Shown: positions 45,030-54,655, counted from the stretch's first letter. The stretch: DNA of 64,000 nt from Candidatus Enterococcus myersii (GCF_017316025.1 NZ_JAFLVT010000001.1:76875-140874), one strand, 5' to 3'. Made by a program: numbers and translations. Notes: generated by a model from the letters alone, not told the origin.

Positions 45030-47072
45030 ATGACAGAACATTTAAGAAGTCAAAAGAATCAAAAAAAGAAGGCGTTTAAGCCGATTTTTATTATCGTTCC
45101 AATTATTTTATTGCTAGTAGCAGGAGCGGGATTTATTATTCATGTTACAGCAGAAAAAAAACAGCAACAAAGAATAGCTCTCGTGGAAGATTTCACCCGC
45201 TATTTGGCGCAAGGAAAATACGAAAGTCTGCCTAAAACATTGTTAGCAGATACTGCGCAAAGAAATGGCTACAGCAACAAAGAAATTATCGAAAAATATC
45301 AAAATATTTTTACTGCAATCGATGCAAAAAATATCAAAATGACTAATTTGAAAATAACAGAACAAAAAGATAACAAATATCAAGTGACCTATGAATTGTC
45401 GCTTGCAACAGCTATGGGTCAGTTGAAAAATTTAAAGTACCAAACGTATTTGGCTTATGAAAAAGAGCAGCCTAAATTGGAATGGGGACCAAATATGATT
45501 TTTCCTCAAATGAGTGGCAAAGATAAAGTAAGTCTAACAGTAGATGAACCTGTGCGCGGGGAAATTTTAGATCGAAACAATCAGCCTCTAGCAGAAAATG
45601 GACAACTGCAACAATTAGGCGTAGTACCGCAAAAACTAGGTGAAGGTACTGAAAAAGAAAAGAATATTAAGAAAATCGCCACAGATTACAATTTAACTGA
45701 AAAACAAATTACGCAAGCTTTAGAACAAAGCTGGGTAAAGCCAGATTATTTTGTGCCATTAAAAATTGTGGATGAAGCAAAAGGTTTGCCCACAGGTGCA
45801 AGTATTAAAGAAATTACGGGGCGAAAATATCCTTTAGGAGCAGCGGCAGCACATTTAGTGGGATACTTAGGTAAAATTACGGCTGAAGATTTGAAAAAAC
45901 ATCCGGAATTAACGAGCGAAGGACAAATTGGGCGCGCGGGCTTAGAAGCAGCTTATGATGAAACGCTGCGGGGAAAAGCAGGAGGAAAATTAGCGATTAC
46001 CGATGAAAAAGGAAACGAAAAAACTGTTTTACTAGAAAATACCAAGCAAGATGGCAAAACAGTGCAGTTAACTATCGACAGTACGCTACAGGAATTAGCT
46101 TATCACGCGTTGGCTGAAAAATCTGGTGCGACTGTTGTTAATGCACCAAAAACTGGCGATTTACTAGCTTTAGTTAGCAGCCCAAGCTATGACCCTAATA
46201 AGATGACGAATGGGATTTCCCAAAAAGATTATGATGCTTATGAAAAAGATGAAAAGAAACCATTTTTAAATCGTTTGGTAACAGGTTATGCACCAGGTTC
46301 AACCTTTAAAACAATTACAGCTGCGATTGGATTAGATAATGGTAGTCTAAATCCTAACGAAAAATTAGCGATTAATGGTTTGAAGTGGCAACAAGATTCC
46401 TCTTGGGGAGATTACTATGTCACGCGGGTAGCTGATGTAGCCAGCGTGGACTTAAAAGACGCGTTGGTTTATTCCGATAATATTTACATGGCGCAAGAAA
46501 CATTGAAAATGGGTGAAAAAGCTTTTCGAAGTGGCTTAGACAAATTTATTTTTGGTGAAAAAATGGATCTGCCACTAGCGATGAATCCCGCTCAAATTAG
46601 CAACGAAAAAAGTTTTGATTCCAAAATTTTGTTAGCCGATACCGGTTATGGGCAAGGGCAACTGCTAATTAATCCCATCCAACAAGCTACCATGTATTCT
46701 GTTTTTGCTAACGAAGGGACGCTGGTTTATCCCAAGCTTGTAACAGATGCGAAAGAAAAAGAAAAAACCGCAGTTGTAAAATCTTCCAGTGTAGAGAAAG
46801 TCAATGAAGACTTAAAGGCTGTTGTAAGTGATCCAAATGGTACGGCTCATAGTTTAAGCAGTCTAGGCTTTACACTTTTTGCTAAAACAGGTACCGCCGA
46901 AATTAAAGAAAAACAAGATGAACGGGGCCAAGAAAATAGCTTCTTACTTGCCTATGAAGGAAAAAATAGTGGCTATCTCTTTATCAGTATGTTAGAAAAT
47001 CGTCAAGATAATGAATCGGCTACCCAATTAGCACCGAATGTTTTACAATATTTACATGATCATTATGAATAA
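45030..47072 (+). CDS. Class B penicillin-binding protein of the low-affinity PBP4/PBP5 type
   Basis: A 680-aa transpeptidase with an N-terminal membrane anchor (about residues 18-40), a MecA-like NTF2 domain (about 45-150), a dimerisation domain and a C-terminal transpeptidase domain. The active-site motifs are at the residues I recall for E. faecalis PBP4: STFK with Ser424, SDN 482-484 and KTG 619-621. Proteins of this type keep cross-linking peptidoglycan when other PBPs are blocked, which underlies intrinsic enterococcal cephalosporin resistance. A 9-bp A/T hairpin (44998-45017) abuts the ribosome binding site AGGAGC. No psr or ftsW gene is adjacent. Confidence 0.93.
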   Translation: MTEHLRSQKNQKKKAFKPIFIIVPIILLLVAGAGFIIHVTAEKKQQQRIALVEDFTRYLAQGKYESLPKTLLADTAQRNGYSNKEIIEKYQNIFTAIDAKNIKMTNLKITEQKDNKYQVTYELSLATAMGQLKNLKYQTYLAYEKEQPKLEWGPNMIFPQMSGKDKVSLTVDEPVRGEILDRNNQPLAENGQLQQLGVVPQKLGEGTEKEKNIKKIATDYNLTEKQITQALEQSWVKPDYFVPLKIVDEAKGLPTGASIKEITGRKYPLGAAAAHLVGYLGKITAEDLKKHPELTSEGQIGRAGLEAAYDETLRGKAGGKLAITDEKGNEKTVLLENTKQDGKTVQLTIDSTLQELAYHALAEKSGATVVNAPKTGDLLALVSSPSYDPNKMTNGISQKDYDAYEKDEKKPFLNRLVTGYAPGSTFKTITAAIGLDNGSLNPNEKLAINGLKWQQDSSWGDYYVTRVADVASVDLKDALVYSDNIYMAQETLKMGEKAFRSGLDKFIFGEKMDLPLAMNPAQISNEKSFDSKILLADTGYGQGQLLINPIQQATMYSVFANEGTLVYPKLVTDAKEKEKTAVVKSSSVEKVNEDLKAVVSDPNGTAHSLSSLGFTLFAKTGTAEIKEKQDERGQENSFLLAYEGKNSGYLFISMLENRQDNESATQLAPNVLQYLHDHYE

Positions 47073-47096
47073 AATTTTGAAATATCTGAAATAAAT

Positions 47097-47151
47097 GGCG
47101 TCTTCTGATACCTGTAGATCAGAAGATGCCTGATATTCAGGTATTTTTTTG
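47097..47151 (+). terminator. Double-hairpin terminator after the PBP gene
   Basis: GGCGTCTTCTGAT pairs with ATCAGAAGATGCC (47118-47130); then CCTGA/TCAGG precedes a T-run. ATACCTG in the first loop could instead pair with CAGGTAT at 47138-47144, an alternative fold. Confidence 0.75.
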
Positions 47152-47229
47152 TTTTTAACTCTCTTTTTTATCTATTGAAAAAAATAATGAGAAATATAAA
47201 AAAAGTGTTTTGTTTCACGAAAACTATTC

Positions 47230-47390
47230 TATACTTAATTTAAAACAGAGCAGTAATAAAAAAATACAGATTTTATAACTTTAAAAATAAAATAGGCAAC
47301 TAAGCATCCGCTTGAAAAACAATCGTCTAGGATGCTTAAAAAAATAAGCATCCTAAGCAAAAACTTTTGCCTATTTTTGTCAAAATTTTT
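47230..47390 (+). ncRNA. Candidate small RNA with competing stems
   Basis: In a 460-nt AT-rich gap, TTTTGT (47208-47213), a 16-nt spacer and TATACT (47230-47235) form a promoter-like pair. About 55 nt on, AAAATAGGCAA (47289-47299) pairs with TTGCCTATTTT (47367-47377). Inside, GGATGCTTA (47330-47338) can pair either with TAAGCATCC upstream (47301-47309) or with the identical TAAGCATCC downstream (47345-47353). A T-rich stretch follows. No reading frame is present. It could be a small RNA or just a complex terminator. Confidence 0.4.
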
Positions 47391-47533
47391 TTCTTAAAAA
47401 GAATAAAATTCACAAACTTAATCAAATTAAATAAAAATAATTATAGTTATTTAAGTTTGGTGCGAATTTCTTGTCATCCACACGTTTCGTGAGTATGATT
47501 AATGCAAATGGGGAATAAAAGGAGCAATAAACT

Positions 47534-47902
47534 ATGTACCAGGTTGTTATAATGTATGGGGATAATGAGCCGTGGTGGTTTTTTGAAGATTGGCAAGCTG
47601 ATGTAACAGAAGAGTATACCTTTAACGATTTAACAGCGGCAGAACAATTTTACGAAAATAAGTGGCTTGAGTTGAGCCCGCGTTTTTCAAATTTGAAATC
47701 ACATCCGAATTACCAAGCTGCTTTTTGGAATGAAAGCGATGAGCGTTGGTGTGAAGAATGTGATGATTACTTGCAGCAGTATACCGGATTAGCTTTATTG
47801 AAAGACTACAACGCTGTAGTTGAAAAAAGTTCCAATCGTTTGTGTCAAACCATCAACGGTGAAGGTAAATTACGAGTTTGTAAACGTAAAGTTGCCAACT
47901 AA
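47534..47902 (+). CDS. DUF1033 family protein
   Basis: A 122-aa soluble protein of DUF1033, found in enterococci, streptococci and lactobacilli. It is rich in Trp and acidic residues (EPWWFFEDWQADV near residue 13, DERWCEECDDYLQQY near 70). The function is unknown; I see no catalytic motif or membrane segment. The start ATG at 47534 follows AAAGGAG. It is flanked by its own terminator at 47914-47953. Confidence 0.82.
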   Translation: MYQVVIMYGDNEPWWFFEDWQADVTEEYTFNDLTAAEQFYENKWLELSPRFSNLKSHPNYQAAFWNESDERWCEECDDYLQQYTGLALLKDYNAVVEKSSNRLCQTINGEGKLRVCKRKVAN

Positions 47903-47913
47903 TCATTATTTGT

Positions 47914-47953
47914 AAGCTTGAACTGGCTGTGGTGGCTGGTTTAAGCTTTTTTA
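47914..47953 (+). terminator. Intrinsic terminator of the DUF1033 gene
   Basis: AAGCTTGAACTGGC pairs with GCTGGTTTAAGCTT (several G-T pairs), followed by TTTTTT. Confidence 0.8.
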
Positions 47954-48160
47954 TTGTCGAAAGTCTCATAATCAAAAAAACTAAAGACTAGCTTAAATAG
48001 AGTTTGTAAGATTGTTTAATAGCAGTTTAGCTTTTTTAAGGGAGCTGTTATAATGAAAGGCACGTAATTTATCAAAATTGCGTTTGAAAAATTGAATTAT
48101 TTTACATCATAAACAAGATGTTTAAAAAAGATTGCAATTAATTTTCTTAAAGGAGCCAGT

Positions 48161-50242
48161 ATGGGGAAAAAATTAGTACTAACTGAAAAACCAAGTGTGG
48201 CCAAAGACTTTGCTAAAGTATTAGGAGCCAAGCCACAGGGAAAAGATTATTTTGAAAATGAACAATACGTCATCACTTGGGCCTATGGTCATTTATTAAC
48301 ATTAAAATTACCAGAAGATATTAAACAAGAGTGGAAAACTTGGAATATGGAAACCTTGCCTATGATTCCAAAACACATCGGCATTAAGCCACTTCCTAAA
48401 ACAAATCGTCAATTAAAATTAATCGCAAATTTAGCCAAACGAAAAGATATTACCGGTGGGATTATCGCCACAGATGGTGGACGTGAAGGTGAAGCTGTGG
48501 GGCGCTATATTTTTGAATGGATTCGTTTTACTAAACCATTAGAACGCCTATGGATTTCTTCTCAGACAACCAAAGCTGTTAAAACGGGTTTTAACCAATT
48601 AAAACCGGCAAAACAATACGATAATTTATACCAATCTGCTGTTGCCAGAGGAAAAGCTGACTGGCTGGTAGGCTTAAATGTTACCCGTGCTTTAACTGTC
48701 AAATATCACGACAGTCTAAGTGCCGGAAGAGTACAGACGCCGACACTTGCACTAGTGGCAAAAGCGCAAGAAAAATCCGAAAAATTTATCCCACAAACTT
48801 ATTACACGGTGGATCTGCTTTATGGCAATGAAAAAGGGCGCCTGCAATTGAAAAATCCACAACAATTTCAAAACCGGAATGAAGCAGAAGCTGTTGTGGC
48901 GAATTGGCAAAACCAAATTGGTAAAGTAACAGATGTCACGACCAAAGAAAAAAGACAGTCTGCTCCATTGCCTTATGATTTAACGGAATTACAACGAGTA
49001 GCAAATAGCCTGTATCAATACTCAGCGAAAAAGACATTATCATTAGTCCAAAGCTTGTATGAAACCCATAAAGTAGTCAGCTATCCTCGGACGGATTCGA
49101 AATATTTACCACAAGATGTGGCGGCAACATTAAAAGAAAGACTTCAAGCACTAGCAAATGTGGATGCGCGGGCAAAAGAATATTTAAAAAATGGGGCCCA
49201 AGTAAAACAAAAAGCTGTTTTCAATGATAGCAAAGTAACAGACCACTATGCTTTAATTCCGACTGAAGAGCGGCCTCGCTTTGAAAAGATGTCTACAGAC
49301 GAAAGCCGGATTTATCACCTTATTATAGAACGCTTCTTAGGCTTATTTGCAGAACAATATGTTACCGTTAATGTAAAGGCAGTTGTCCAATTTCCTGAGG
49401 GTGAATTTATTTTCCGACAAGAAAAAGTTTTACAAAGTGGTTGGCAAAAAGCTAATGAAAAAGTAGCTGAAAAAACTGACTGGCAACAGGTTAAAAGTGT
49501 CAAAGGGCAATTTGCGATCAATAAAGAACTGACGACACCGCCCAAACTTGCAACTGAGGGCAGTTTATTACAACAAATGGAAAAATATGCGTTAGGAACA
49601 CCAGCTACTCGAGCAGAGATTATTGAAAAATTATTAAAATCAGAACTAATGGAACGTCGTGGCAATGCTTTAGCTGTTACACCAAAAGGGCGCCAACTGT
49701 TGAGCCTAGTCAATACTTCCTTGGTTAGTCCAGAGTTAACGGCAAAATGGGAGAAAAGCTTAGAAAATATTGCACAAGGACGAGAATCTGCGACCGCCTT
49801 TTTAAAAGGAATTGAGAAAGATACGGCCCGTTTGGTTAGTGAAATTAAAAATTCCAAGGAGACCTATAAAGATTATTCCTTAACAACGAAAATTTGCCCA
49901 GAATGTGGCTCTCAGTTAAAGGAACGAAATACCAAAGATGGAAAAATTTATCTTTGTTCCAATAGCGAGTGTAGCTATCGCCGGCGAAAAGAACCCAAAA
50001 TTTCCAATCATCGTTGTCCGCAATGTCATAAAAAAATGGAAATTTTAGAAGGCAAAAATGGTGCCTTCTTTAAATGTAAATATTGTGGGATCACAGAAAA
50101 AATTCCTGATAAAAAAGCCCGCAATAAAAAGATGACCAAACACGAAGAACGAAAATTAGTGAAGAAATACAGTCAACAAGAAGAAGCTGCAGAAAGTCCA
50201 TTGGCTTTAGCCTTGAAGGCAGCACTAAAACAAGAAGACTGA
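48161..50242 (+). CDS. topB: DNA topoisomerase III (TopB)
   Basis: Type IA topoisomerase of 693 aa that decatenates DNA. The TOPRIM domain is at the N-terminus (LTEKPSVAKDFAKVLGA; acidic TDGGREGE near residue 107). The active-site Tyr is in VSYPRTDSKYLP near 309. The C-terminus has two Cys4 zinc-ribbon motifs (CPECG...CSNSEC and CPQC...CKYC). The start ATG at 48161 follows AAAGGAG. It is a stand-alone chromosomal gene with a terminator at 50287-50321; no conjugative or plasmid genes are nearby. Confidence 0.95.
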   Translation: MGKKLVLTEKPSVAKDFAKVLGAKPQGKDYFENEQYVITWAYGHLLTLKLPEDIKQEWKTWNMETLPMIPKHIGIKPLPKTNRQLKLIANLAKRKDITGGIIATDGGREGEAVGRYIFEWIRFTKPLERLWISSQTTKAVKTGFNQLKPAKQYDNLYQSAVARGKADWLVGLNVTRALTVKYHDSLSAGRVQTPTLALVAKAQEKSEKFIPQTYYTVDLLYGNEKGRLQLKNPQQFQNRNEAEAVVANWQNQIGKVTDVTTKEKRQSAPLPYDLTELQRVANSLYQYSAKKTLSLVQSLYETHKVVSYPRTDSKYLPQDVAATLKERLQALANVDARAKEYLKNGAQVKQKAVFNDSKVTDHYALIPTEERPRFEKMSTDESRIYHLIIERFLGLFAEQYVTVNVKAVVQFPEGEFIFRQEKVLQSGWQKANEKVAEKTDWQQVKSVKGQFAINKELTTPPKLATEGSLLQQMEKYALGTPATRAEIIEKLLKSELMERRGNALAVTPKGRQLLSLVNTSLVSPELTAKWEKSLENIAQGRESATAFLKGIEKDTARLVSEIKNSKETYKDYSLTTKICPECGSQLKERNTKDGKIYLCSNSECSYRRRKEPKISNHRCPQCHKKMEILEGKNGAFFKCKYCGITEKIPDKKARNKKMTKHEERKLVKKYSQQEEAAESPLALALKAALKQED

Positions 50243-50286
50243 TCCTTTTAAAATTTTGAATCAACAACAGTAAAATAAAGTCCTTT

Positions 50287-50321
50287 AAAGAGCACAGCCA
50301 AGTAGGTGTGCTCTTTTTTTA
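50287..50321 (+). terminator. Intrinsic terminator of topB
   Basis: AAAGAGCACA (50287-50296) pairs exactly with TGTGCTCTTT (50307-50316), followed by a T-run. Confidence 0.92.
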
Positions 50322-50842
50322 GTAAAATGGTTGCATCTTCACGCTGTAATAAAATCAAAGTAAAATTTTATTTGTCAAAATAAGTCATATTTAATATATT
50401 TTATTTGTTATTTTGATTTTCTAATTTTTCCGGCTGGTATATGAAAAAAATCTTCTTTTCTTATGCTGATAACAAAACCAAATGAGCAAATTTTTGTAAA
50501 AATACATATGTTATCGAACTTATCACGAGTATTTTTTTATAATAAGACAACGAAAAACTGCGCCAATTTATTTTATCAGCAAAAAAAGAATCGTGATAAA
50601 TACGCGTTTTTTCTAAAGTGTTTAGCAAGTAAAGTTGAGATAATCTTAGAGATAAAATTCATTTTTCACAATTATTTCGCCATTTTATTATAACTGTTAT
50701 GTAAAAAAACTTTGTGTTAAACTGCACAAGTGACTTTATGCTCGCAATTTTCTGACAATTATAAAGTTAGATAATGACGAGTGTAGTAGCATCGCATTGG
50801 GATTTTAAGGGGAATAATTATAGGGGAGATGAAAACAAGAAG
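50322..50842 (+). other. Long AT-rich leader region upstream of the glycosyltransferase operon
   Basis: About 500 nt, strongly AT-rich and without a believable gene (a 76-codon frame at 50463 has no ribosome binding site). It contains a perfect inverted repeat TTATCACGA (50520-50528) / TCGTGATAA (50591-50599), 62 nt apart, and a looser AAAATCAAA/TTTTGATTTT pair near 50353 and 50412. The size and repeats suggest regulation, but no promoter stands out. Confidence 0.45.
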
Positions 50843-53089
50843 ATGAAGCGCCAATTTAACACAGAAAAAAATATGCAACCATTACCACAGCAGCACGAGA
50901 AAGCTTCCGTTGTCAAAGTGACATTAAATCGAATCTACATTATTTTGACAATGGTGTTTTGGGCAGTGTACGTAGCATCGACAATTTATTATCAAATTAC
51001 CAAGGGTAATGGCAGTTTTCAAAAAGCGGTGGAAGCGGCACTTTATATTATTATCGTAACCACGCTTTGCTTTTCGGCAATGATTTATTTATTTTCGCGC
51101 CAAGGGGCGTTATTACGCTTTAAAGCGCATAAACGCATTCCCCGTGAAATGTTGGACGGCTACTTTGCCAAAAATCAATCAGATATTACCGTTTTGGTTC
51201 CTTCTTATGATGAAGAAGTTACCGTCATTCGACAAACGCTATTATCCGCTGCTTTGCAAGAGTACCCTAAAGTATTGGTTCGACTATTAATCGATGATAA
51301 ACCAAATCCGAGTACACCAGAAGCGGCAGCTAAACTACAACAGACAAAGCAATTGGCACGCGACATTAATCAGCTGTTGGCAAAACCGCATCAACGTTTT
51401 AAAAAGGCTCTGGAGCAATTTAAAGCTGGACAACAGCCCAATTTTGTTAAAAATCAGGAGCTGTTAAAAGTCGTTGCCGAATATCATTTTGCTGTCAAAT
51501 GGTTACAAAATTTTGCTGCCAGCGAACCGCATGAAGATCACGTGGATGATTTTTTTGTGAATCATGTCATTTTAGACTTAGCAGAAGAATTAGCAATTAC
51601 TGCAAAGGCAGTTGAAAAAGTTGTAGAAGAAAAGAGTCAGTTACCTGTTGAACGGGTTGAACAATTATACTGCCGCTTAACTTGGATTTTTGGTGCAGAG
51701 GTGGACTACTTCCAACGTAAAGAATATATTTCTTTATCCCACGAGGCCAATAAGGCAATGAATTTGAATTCTTATATCGACTTAATGGGTAAAAATTATC
51801 AAGTCAAAAAGACTGAAGTCGGAAAAGTCTTATTGCCAGTAGCACCAGCACAAAAAGCCGATTTAGTAGTACCAGATAGTGAGTTTTTACTAACCTTAGA
51901 TGCAGACTCACTTTTATTAAGAGAATATTGTCTGCGCCTAGTTTATTTATTGAATCAACCTGGAAACGAAAAAATCGCGGTAACGCAAACACCTTATTCT
52001 TCTTTTCGCGGTTGTCCTTCACGAATTGAACGAATTGCCGGTGCGACGACAGACATTCAACATATTTTGCACCAAGGAACAACCCATTATGGGGCGACTT
52101 TTTGGGTAGGGGCGAATGCAGTTATCCGCAAGTGTGCCTTAGAAGATATTGCCGAAACAGAAATCGTGCAAGGATTTCCAGTCCGACGGTTTATTCAAGA
52201 TAGAACCGTTATTGAAGATACAGAGTCTAGTGTTGACTTAGAAAAACATGGCTGGGAATTGTATAACTATCCGGAGCGTTTAAGTTATAGTGCTACACCG
52301 CCGGATTTTGGTTCTTTAATTATTCAACGGCGACGCTGGGCGAATGGTGGTTTATTAATTTTACCCAAATTATTTGCCACAATAAAAGAGCGGCGCCAAC
52401 AAGGAAATCCACTTAAAATGATGGAAATTTTCATGCGCTTAAATTATATGGCTTCAATTGCTTGGGCAAGTTTTGGCCTAATCTTCCTTTTAGCCTATCC
52501 CTTTGATGATAATTTATTAAGTGTTTATATTATTTGTGCAGCAGCGCCGTATTTTATCGCAATGGCGAGTGATTTACATTACTGTCGGTATAAACGCTTG
52601 GATATTTTACGAATTTATGGTTTTAATTTAATTTTGTTAGCTGTTAATTTAGCTGGCGTAGTGAAATCCATTCAACAATATCTAACCGGCGAAAAAATTC
52701 CTTTTGCACGAACACCAAAAGTAAATGACCGCACAGCTTCGCCAACGCTTTATTTATTAGCGCCGCTTGTAATTATTACTTTTTCAGCTTTTATTTGCTG
52801 GCGTTCTTATACGGCCGGAAATTTTCCAAACGCAATCTTTGCCGGCTTCAATGCCTTTACGGCAAGTTGGGCAGCCTTAGCTTATATTGGAATTAAAAAT
52901 ACCATTGTGGACTTTGTTTGCAATTTTATCAACTGGCTTTTTGTTGATGTCAAAACAAAAGATGCAGGTGAGGATCGCAAAAAAGAAGAATTAAATTGGC
53001 GCTCTGTTTTGTATTATGGCGATGATTCAGAACAAGTACCATTATCTGTTGCCCTAGGCCAAAGTGTGACCCCACAGGAGGAAAAATAA
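50843..53089 (+). CDS. Processive family-2 glycosyltransferase, membrane-bound polysaccharide synthase
   Basis: A 748-aa protein (numbered from ATG 50843; the frame opens at 50774, and neither start has an ideal ribosome binding site). Two N-terminal membrane segments (about 28-50 and 58-80) precede a GT-A domain: VLVPSYDEE near 112, DAD at 353-355, the ED pair at 458-459 and QRRRW at 495-499. The last is the (Q/R)xxRW hallmark of processive synthases of the cellulose, hyaluronan and poly-GlcNAc type. Several C-terminal membrane segments follow. A charged helical insertion of about 150 residues lies between the first motif and DAD. The GH18 hydrolase gene follows directly, so the product is probably a secreted polysaccharide; its sugar is unknown. 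Confidence 0.82.
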   Translation: MKRQFNTEKNMQPLPQQHEKASVVKVTLNRIYIILTMVFWAVYVASTIYYQITKGNGSFQKAVEAALYIIIVTTLCFSAMIYLFSRQGALLRFKAHKRIPREMLDGYFAKNQSDITVLVPSYDEEVTVIRQTLLSAALQEYPKVLVRLLIDDKPNPSTPEAAAKLQQTKQLARDINQLLAKPHQRFKKALEQFKAGQQPNFVKNQELLKVVAEYHFAVKWLQNFAASEPHEDHVDDFFVNHVILDLAEELAITAKAVEKVVEEKSQLPVERVEQLYCRLTWIFGAEVDYFQRKEYISLSHEANKAMNLNSYIDLMGKNYQVKKTEVGKVLLPVAPAQKADLVVPDSEFLLTLDADSLLLREYCLRLVYLLNQPGNEKIAVTQTPYSSFRGCPSRIERIAGATTDIQHILHQGTTHYGATFWVGANAVIRKCALEDIAETEIVQGFPVRRFIQDRTVIEDTESSVDLEKHGWELYNYPERLSYSATPPDFGSLIIQRRRWANGGLLILPKLFATIKERRQQGNPLKMMEIFMRLNYMASIAWASFGLIFLLAYPFDDNLLSVYIICAAAPYFIAMASDLHYCRYKRLDILRIYGFNLILLAVNLAGVVKSIQQYLTGEKIPFARTPKVNDRTASPTLYLLAPLVIITFSAFICWRSYTAGNFPNAIFAGFNAFTASWAALAYIGIKNTIVDFVCNFINWLFVDVKTKDAGEDRKKEELNWRSVLYYGDDSEQVPLSVALGQSVTPQEEK

Positions 53090-54655
53090 GTGATGAGCAA
53101 TGATAAGAAAAATAAAAGCCGACGCCTTTCGCTTTTTCGGTGTCTCGTTGTGTTAGTAATTATCGGTGGGGCGGTCACTTTATTTTTGAATGGCGACAAA
53201 TTAGTAGCGACAGGAACAAAGAAAAAAGAAGTAAAACAGCAAACTACTGCACCTTGGTTTGCGTCTTATGTAGATACGACGTTAACGCCGCAATACGCAT
53301 TTGAACAATACGCTGATAATGTGGTCTTATCTTTTGTAGTGGCCCAAAAAAATGGACAAAAACCAAGTTGGGGGGCAGCATATTCTTTAGATGAAGCCAG
53401 TAACGATTTAGATTTGGATCGTAGAATTGCACGTCTCCGTCAAAAAGGCAGCGAGATCATTGTCTCGTTTGGTGGTTTATTAAATGATGAATTAGCATTG
53501 GCCTACCAAAAGCCAGCAGAACTTGCTAAAGCCTATAAAAGTGTCATCGACCGTTATGAATTAAATACCATTGATTTAGATTTAGAAAACAAAGGACTTA
53601 CGGATAAAGAAGCAGGAAAACGCCGAGGAGAGGCGTTAGCGCAGTTACAAGCCGAACAAAAAAAGGCAAATAAAAAATTAGCGATTTGGCTGACCTTACC
53701 AGCAACACCAAAAGGATTAACCAAAGATGGAACAGATGCAGTGGCGACATTATTAACAGCTAGTGTTGACTTAGCGGGTGTCAATATTATGACTATGAAT
53801 TATGGGGATAGTCGCGATAAAAAATTGTCCATGGCAGAAAATTCAATTAATGCGTTAAAACAAACGCATCGTCAATTAAAAATCTTGTATCAAGAACAAG
53901 ATATTAATTTGACCAATGAAACATTATGGACCAAGCTAGGTGCAACACCAATGATTGGGCAAAATGATGTTCTTTCTGAAGTTTTCACTTTGCAAGACGC
54001 GCGCAAGTTAAATACATTTGCCAAAAAGAAAAATTTAGGTCGCGTTTCGATGTGGTCAGCCAATCGTGACCGCAAATCGCGAGAAAGTAATATTAACACG
54101 CAAGTAGTTTCCAATCACGCCACTGGAGTAAAACAAGAAGAAGGCGAATTTGCCAACCTACTAAAAGAAGGATTGACTGGAAGTATCAAAGCAGATGCAA
54201 AACGAGAAACGGTATCTGAATTAAGTGAAGAAGAGTTGCAAAAAGCCGATGATCCAGCAACTTCACCTTATGAAATTTGGCAAGAAGCAGGGGTATATTT
54301 GGCAGGAACTAAAGTTGTTTGGAAACACAATGTCTATCGGGCAAAGTGGTGGACAAAAGGCGAGGCACCAGATAGTCCAGTTTTACAATCAAGTGAAATT
54401 CCATGGGAATTAGTCGGACCCGTTTTACCTGGGGAAAAACCATTACCCAAAGTCCAATTACCAGCCGATGCCTATCTTCAGTGGAATAGCGAAGTCGTTT
54501 ATCATAGCGGCGATCGGGTTATGTTTGAAGGCGTTGGTTACGAAGCGAAATGGTGGAATCAAGGTGAAAATCCAGAAAAATCTGGGGCAAATTCTGACGA
54601 GGCGCCATGGCAAGCGTTAACACAGGCTGAAATAAAAGAATTTTTGAAAAAATAA
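53090..54655 (+). CDS. Membrane-anchored GH18-family hydrolase with two C-terminal CBM5/12-like modules
   Basis: A 521-aa protein with an N-terminal signal anchor (about residues 14-34) and a GH18 barrel (about 50-340). The active-site strand is NTIDLDLEN, giving D162, D164 and catalytic E166 of DxxDxDxE; the first Asp is Asn159. Two aromatic modules of CBM5/12 type follow at about 405-445 (KVVWKHNVYRAKWW) and 468-510 (GYEAKWWNQGENP). GH18 enzymes cleave beta-1,4 GlcNAc polymers such as chitin or related N-acetylated glycans. It starts directly after the synthase stop (GGAGG within the synthase end), so the two are co-expressed and probably act on the same polymer. Confidence 0.85.
   Translation: MMSNDKKNKSRRLSLFRCLVVLVIIGGAVTLFLNGDKLVATGTKKKEVKQQTTAPWFASYVDTTLTPQYAFEQYADNVVLSFVVAQKNGQKPSWGAAYSLDEASNDLDLDRRIARLRQKGSEIIVSFGGLLNDELALAYQKPAELAKAYKSVIDRYELNTIDLDLENKGLTDKEAGKRRGEALAQLQAEQKKANKKLAIWLTLPATPKGLTKDGTDAVATLLTASVDLAGVNIMTMNYGDSRDKKLSMAENSINALKQTHRQLKILYQEQDINLTNETLWTKLGATPMIGQNDVLSEVFTLQDARKLNTFAKKKNLGRVSMWSANRDRKSRESNINTQVVSNHATGVKQEEGEFANLLKEGLTGSIKADAKRETVSELSEEELQKADDPATSPYEIWQEAGVYLAGTKVVWKHNVYRAKWWTKGEAPDSPVLQSSEIPWELVGPVLPGEKPLPKVQLPADAYLQWNSEVVYHSGDRVMFEGVGYEAKWWNQGENPEKSGANSDEAPWQALTQAEIKEFLKK

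Noticed and set aside
50463-50693. 76-codon frame before the glycosyltransferase gene
   Set aside because: No ribosome binding site, AT-driven Lys/Phe/Asn composition, no known family.
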